DNA from: Bacillota bacterium
GTDB taxonomy: Bacteria > Bacillota > Clostridia > Lachnospirales > Lachnospiraceae
Direction: 5' to 3'
NCBI GenBank assembly: GCA_023425485.1
Contig: JAFACO010000372.1
Location: forward strand, 1 to 5,790
Length of the DNA stretch: 5,790 nucleotides
This document shows, one piece after another, positions 5,055-5,790 of this stretch. Position 1 is the stretch's first letter. Each line of letters starts with the position of its first letter. The notes beneath the pieces are model-generated. The model was not told where the DNA came from. It was given only the letters and a program-made list of their open reading frames with translations, and ran no database searches. Made by a program: the position numbers and the translations under genes.

Positions 5055-5790
5055 CTATTGGTCCAATATGGCTTTTATTATTAATCTATGTGTGGCTATA
5101 CGTATTGGGGTACAGGTTATCAGTGTAAGGGTATATTCATCGTTTTGATCCAGCACCCAAACTTCTTCTGGTTCCACTACAAACTTCTCTGTAACATAAT
5201 AGGTGTATGTTTTATCAGCTCTCACAATTTTGATTTTGTCACCAACTTCAACCTCATCAAGTCGATTAAAATATTCACCCCACACGTAATTACGGTGCCC
5301 AATAATAGAACAATTACCGTAATCACCGGGTAAAGCAGTTTTTTCAAAATGTCCTACAGAATATCGTAATGCATCCCGTGTCACACCTTCTGCAATAGCT
5401 ACTTTAAGATTAATCTTTGGAATTTGCAATACACCAATCAGCTCTAAATCGCTGGAGGAAGTCGCTTCCTCCTCACTGCTCTCTGGCAGCTGGTTTGTAT
5501 CAGGAATTATTTGAACTATCTGTTGTTCCTCCTCAGACAGTCCTTCCGGCAGCTGATCAACAGGAGGTTGATTCTCTTCTACATTAGGAGTATTCGAGGT
5601 ATCCTCAACTGGAGTATCTGTTGGTTCCAATGCAGGTGAATCCATTGAAGCAGTTTGATTTTTAAAATACTGCTGCAATAATCTATCCTGTTGGTACCTT
5701 GTATACAGCTTTGACCCCCCAACATATAAAATCAGCCCTATACCTACACCTATTAACAAGATTGGAAAAACCAGCTTAAGCTTACTGTAG
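5055..5790 (-). CDS. Sortase family protein, class D-like (5'-partial)
   Basis: 244 residues are visible; the frame stays open to the window edge, so the true start lies outside. An apparent TTG start at 5759 would fall inside the membrane helix (LVFPILLIGVGIGLILYVGG), preceded by lysines that look like a genuine N-terminus, so I reject it. Counting from the edge, the layout is: N-terminal anchor helix (about 6-24), acidic Pro/Glu/Ser-rich linker (about 45-113), then the sortase domain (about 115-244). The catalytic triad is visible: His165 in IIGHRNY, Cys226 in TLITC and Arg235 in THRLIIKA. Sortases cleave an LPxTG-like signal and join surface proteins to the cell wall or into pili. The domain opening (GVLQIPKINL) and the TLITC motif suggest class D, held with moderate confidence. 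No sorting-signal substrate lies in the window. Confidence 0.9.
   Translation of the reverse strand, partial: YSKLKLVFPILLIGVGIGLILYVGGSKLYTRYQQDRLLQQYFKNQTASMDSPALEPTDTPVEDTSNTPNVEENQPPVDQLPEGLSEEEQQIVQIIPDTNQLPESSEEEATSSSDLELIGVLQIPKINLKVAIAEGVTRDALRYSVGHFEKTALPGDYGNCSIIGHRNYVWGEYFNRLDEVEVGDKIKIVRADKTYTYYVTEKFVVEPEEVWVLDQNDEYTLTLITCTPIRIATHRLIIKAILDQ

Noticed and set aside
5088..5333. Plus-strand 81-codon open frame
   Set aside because: Antisense to the catalytic domain of the sortase; its composition reflects the complement of that gene and it has no supporting signals.

Overview
The window is AT-rich, and every gene I accept lies on the minus strand, so transcription runs from high to low coordinates. 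Strong GGAGG-type ribosome binding sites, sigma-A-like promoters, a class D-like sortase and a BceR/VncR-like two-component system beside an FtsX-type ABC exporter all point to a low-GC Gram-positive bacterium. I infer a clostridium, most likely in or near the Lachnospiraceae. No RNA gene, CRISPR array, transposase or phage gene was seen.

In transcription order: (1) 5790-5055, a membrane-anchored sortase whose 5' end lies outside the window, followed by a terminator-like hairpin at 4997-5021. (2) 4805-3954, a ten-helix EamA/DMT-family transporter with its own promoter (4876-4904). (3) A short spacer with four copies of a 12-bp tandem repeat (3858-3905). (4) 3705-3220, a DUF4395-type small membrane protein. 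Its promoter shows that the longer reading of this gene, from 3762, is wrong. (5) A 90-nt imperfect hairpin at 3102-3191 that separates this gene from the next operon. (6) 3005 to the left edge, an operon of response regulator, sensor kinase, ABC ATPase and FtsX-like permease, with the permease cut off by the window edge.

The last operon is the main functional unit. Regulator and kinase overlap by one base, and ATPase and permease are 4 bp apart. The 63-bp gap between kinase and ATPase carries a possible internal promoter. Directly upstream of that promoter is an 11-bp-period direct repeat (TGTCAC twice) resembling OmpR/PhoB-family binding sites. The simplest reading is that the kinase senses an envelope signal through a roughly 60-residue outer domain, and the regulator then raises expression of the exporter through this repeat. 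By family analogy the exporter may handle peptides, lipids or antimicrobial stress, but the substrate cannot be read from this sequence.

I do not see a clearly undescribed system. The most interesting points are the PhoB-box-like repeat inside the operon, the long hairpin, the 12-bp tandem repeat and the start-site corrections. All intergenic stretches are under 300 bases and are covered in the entries below.
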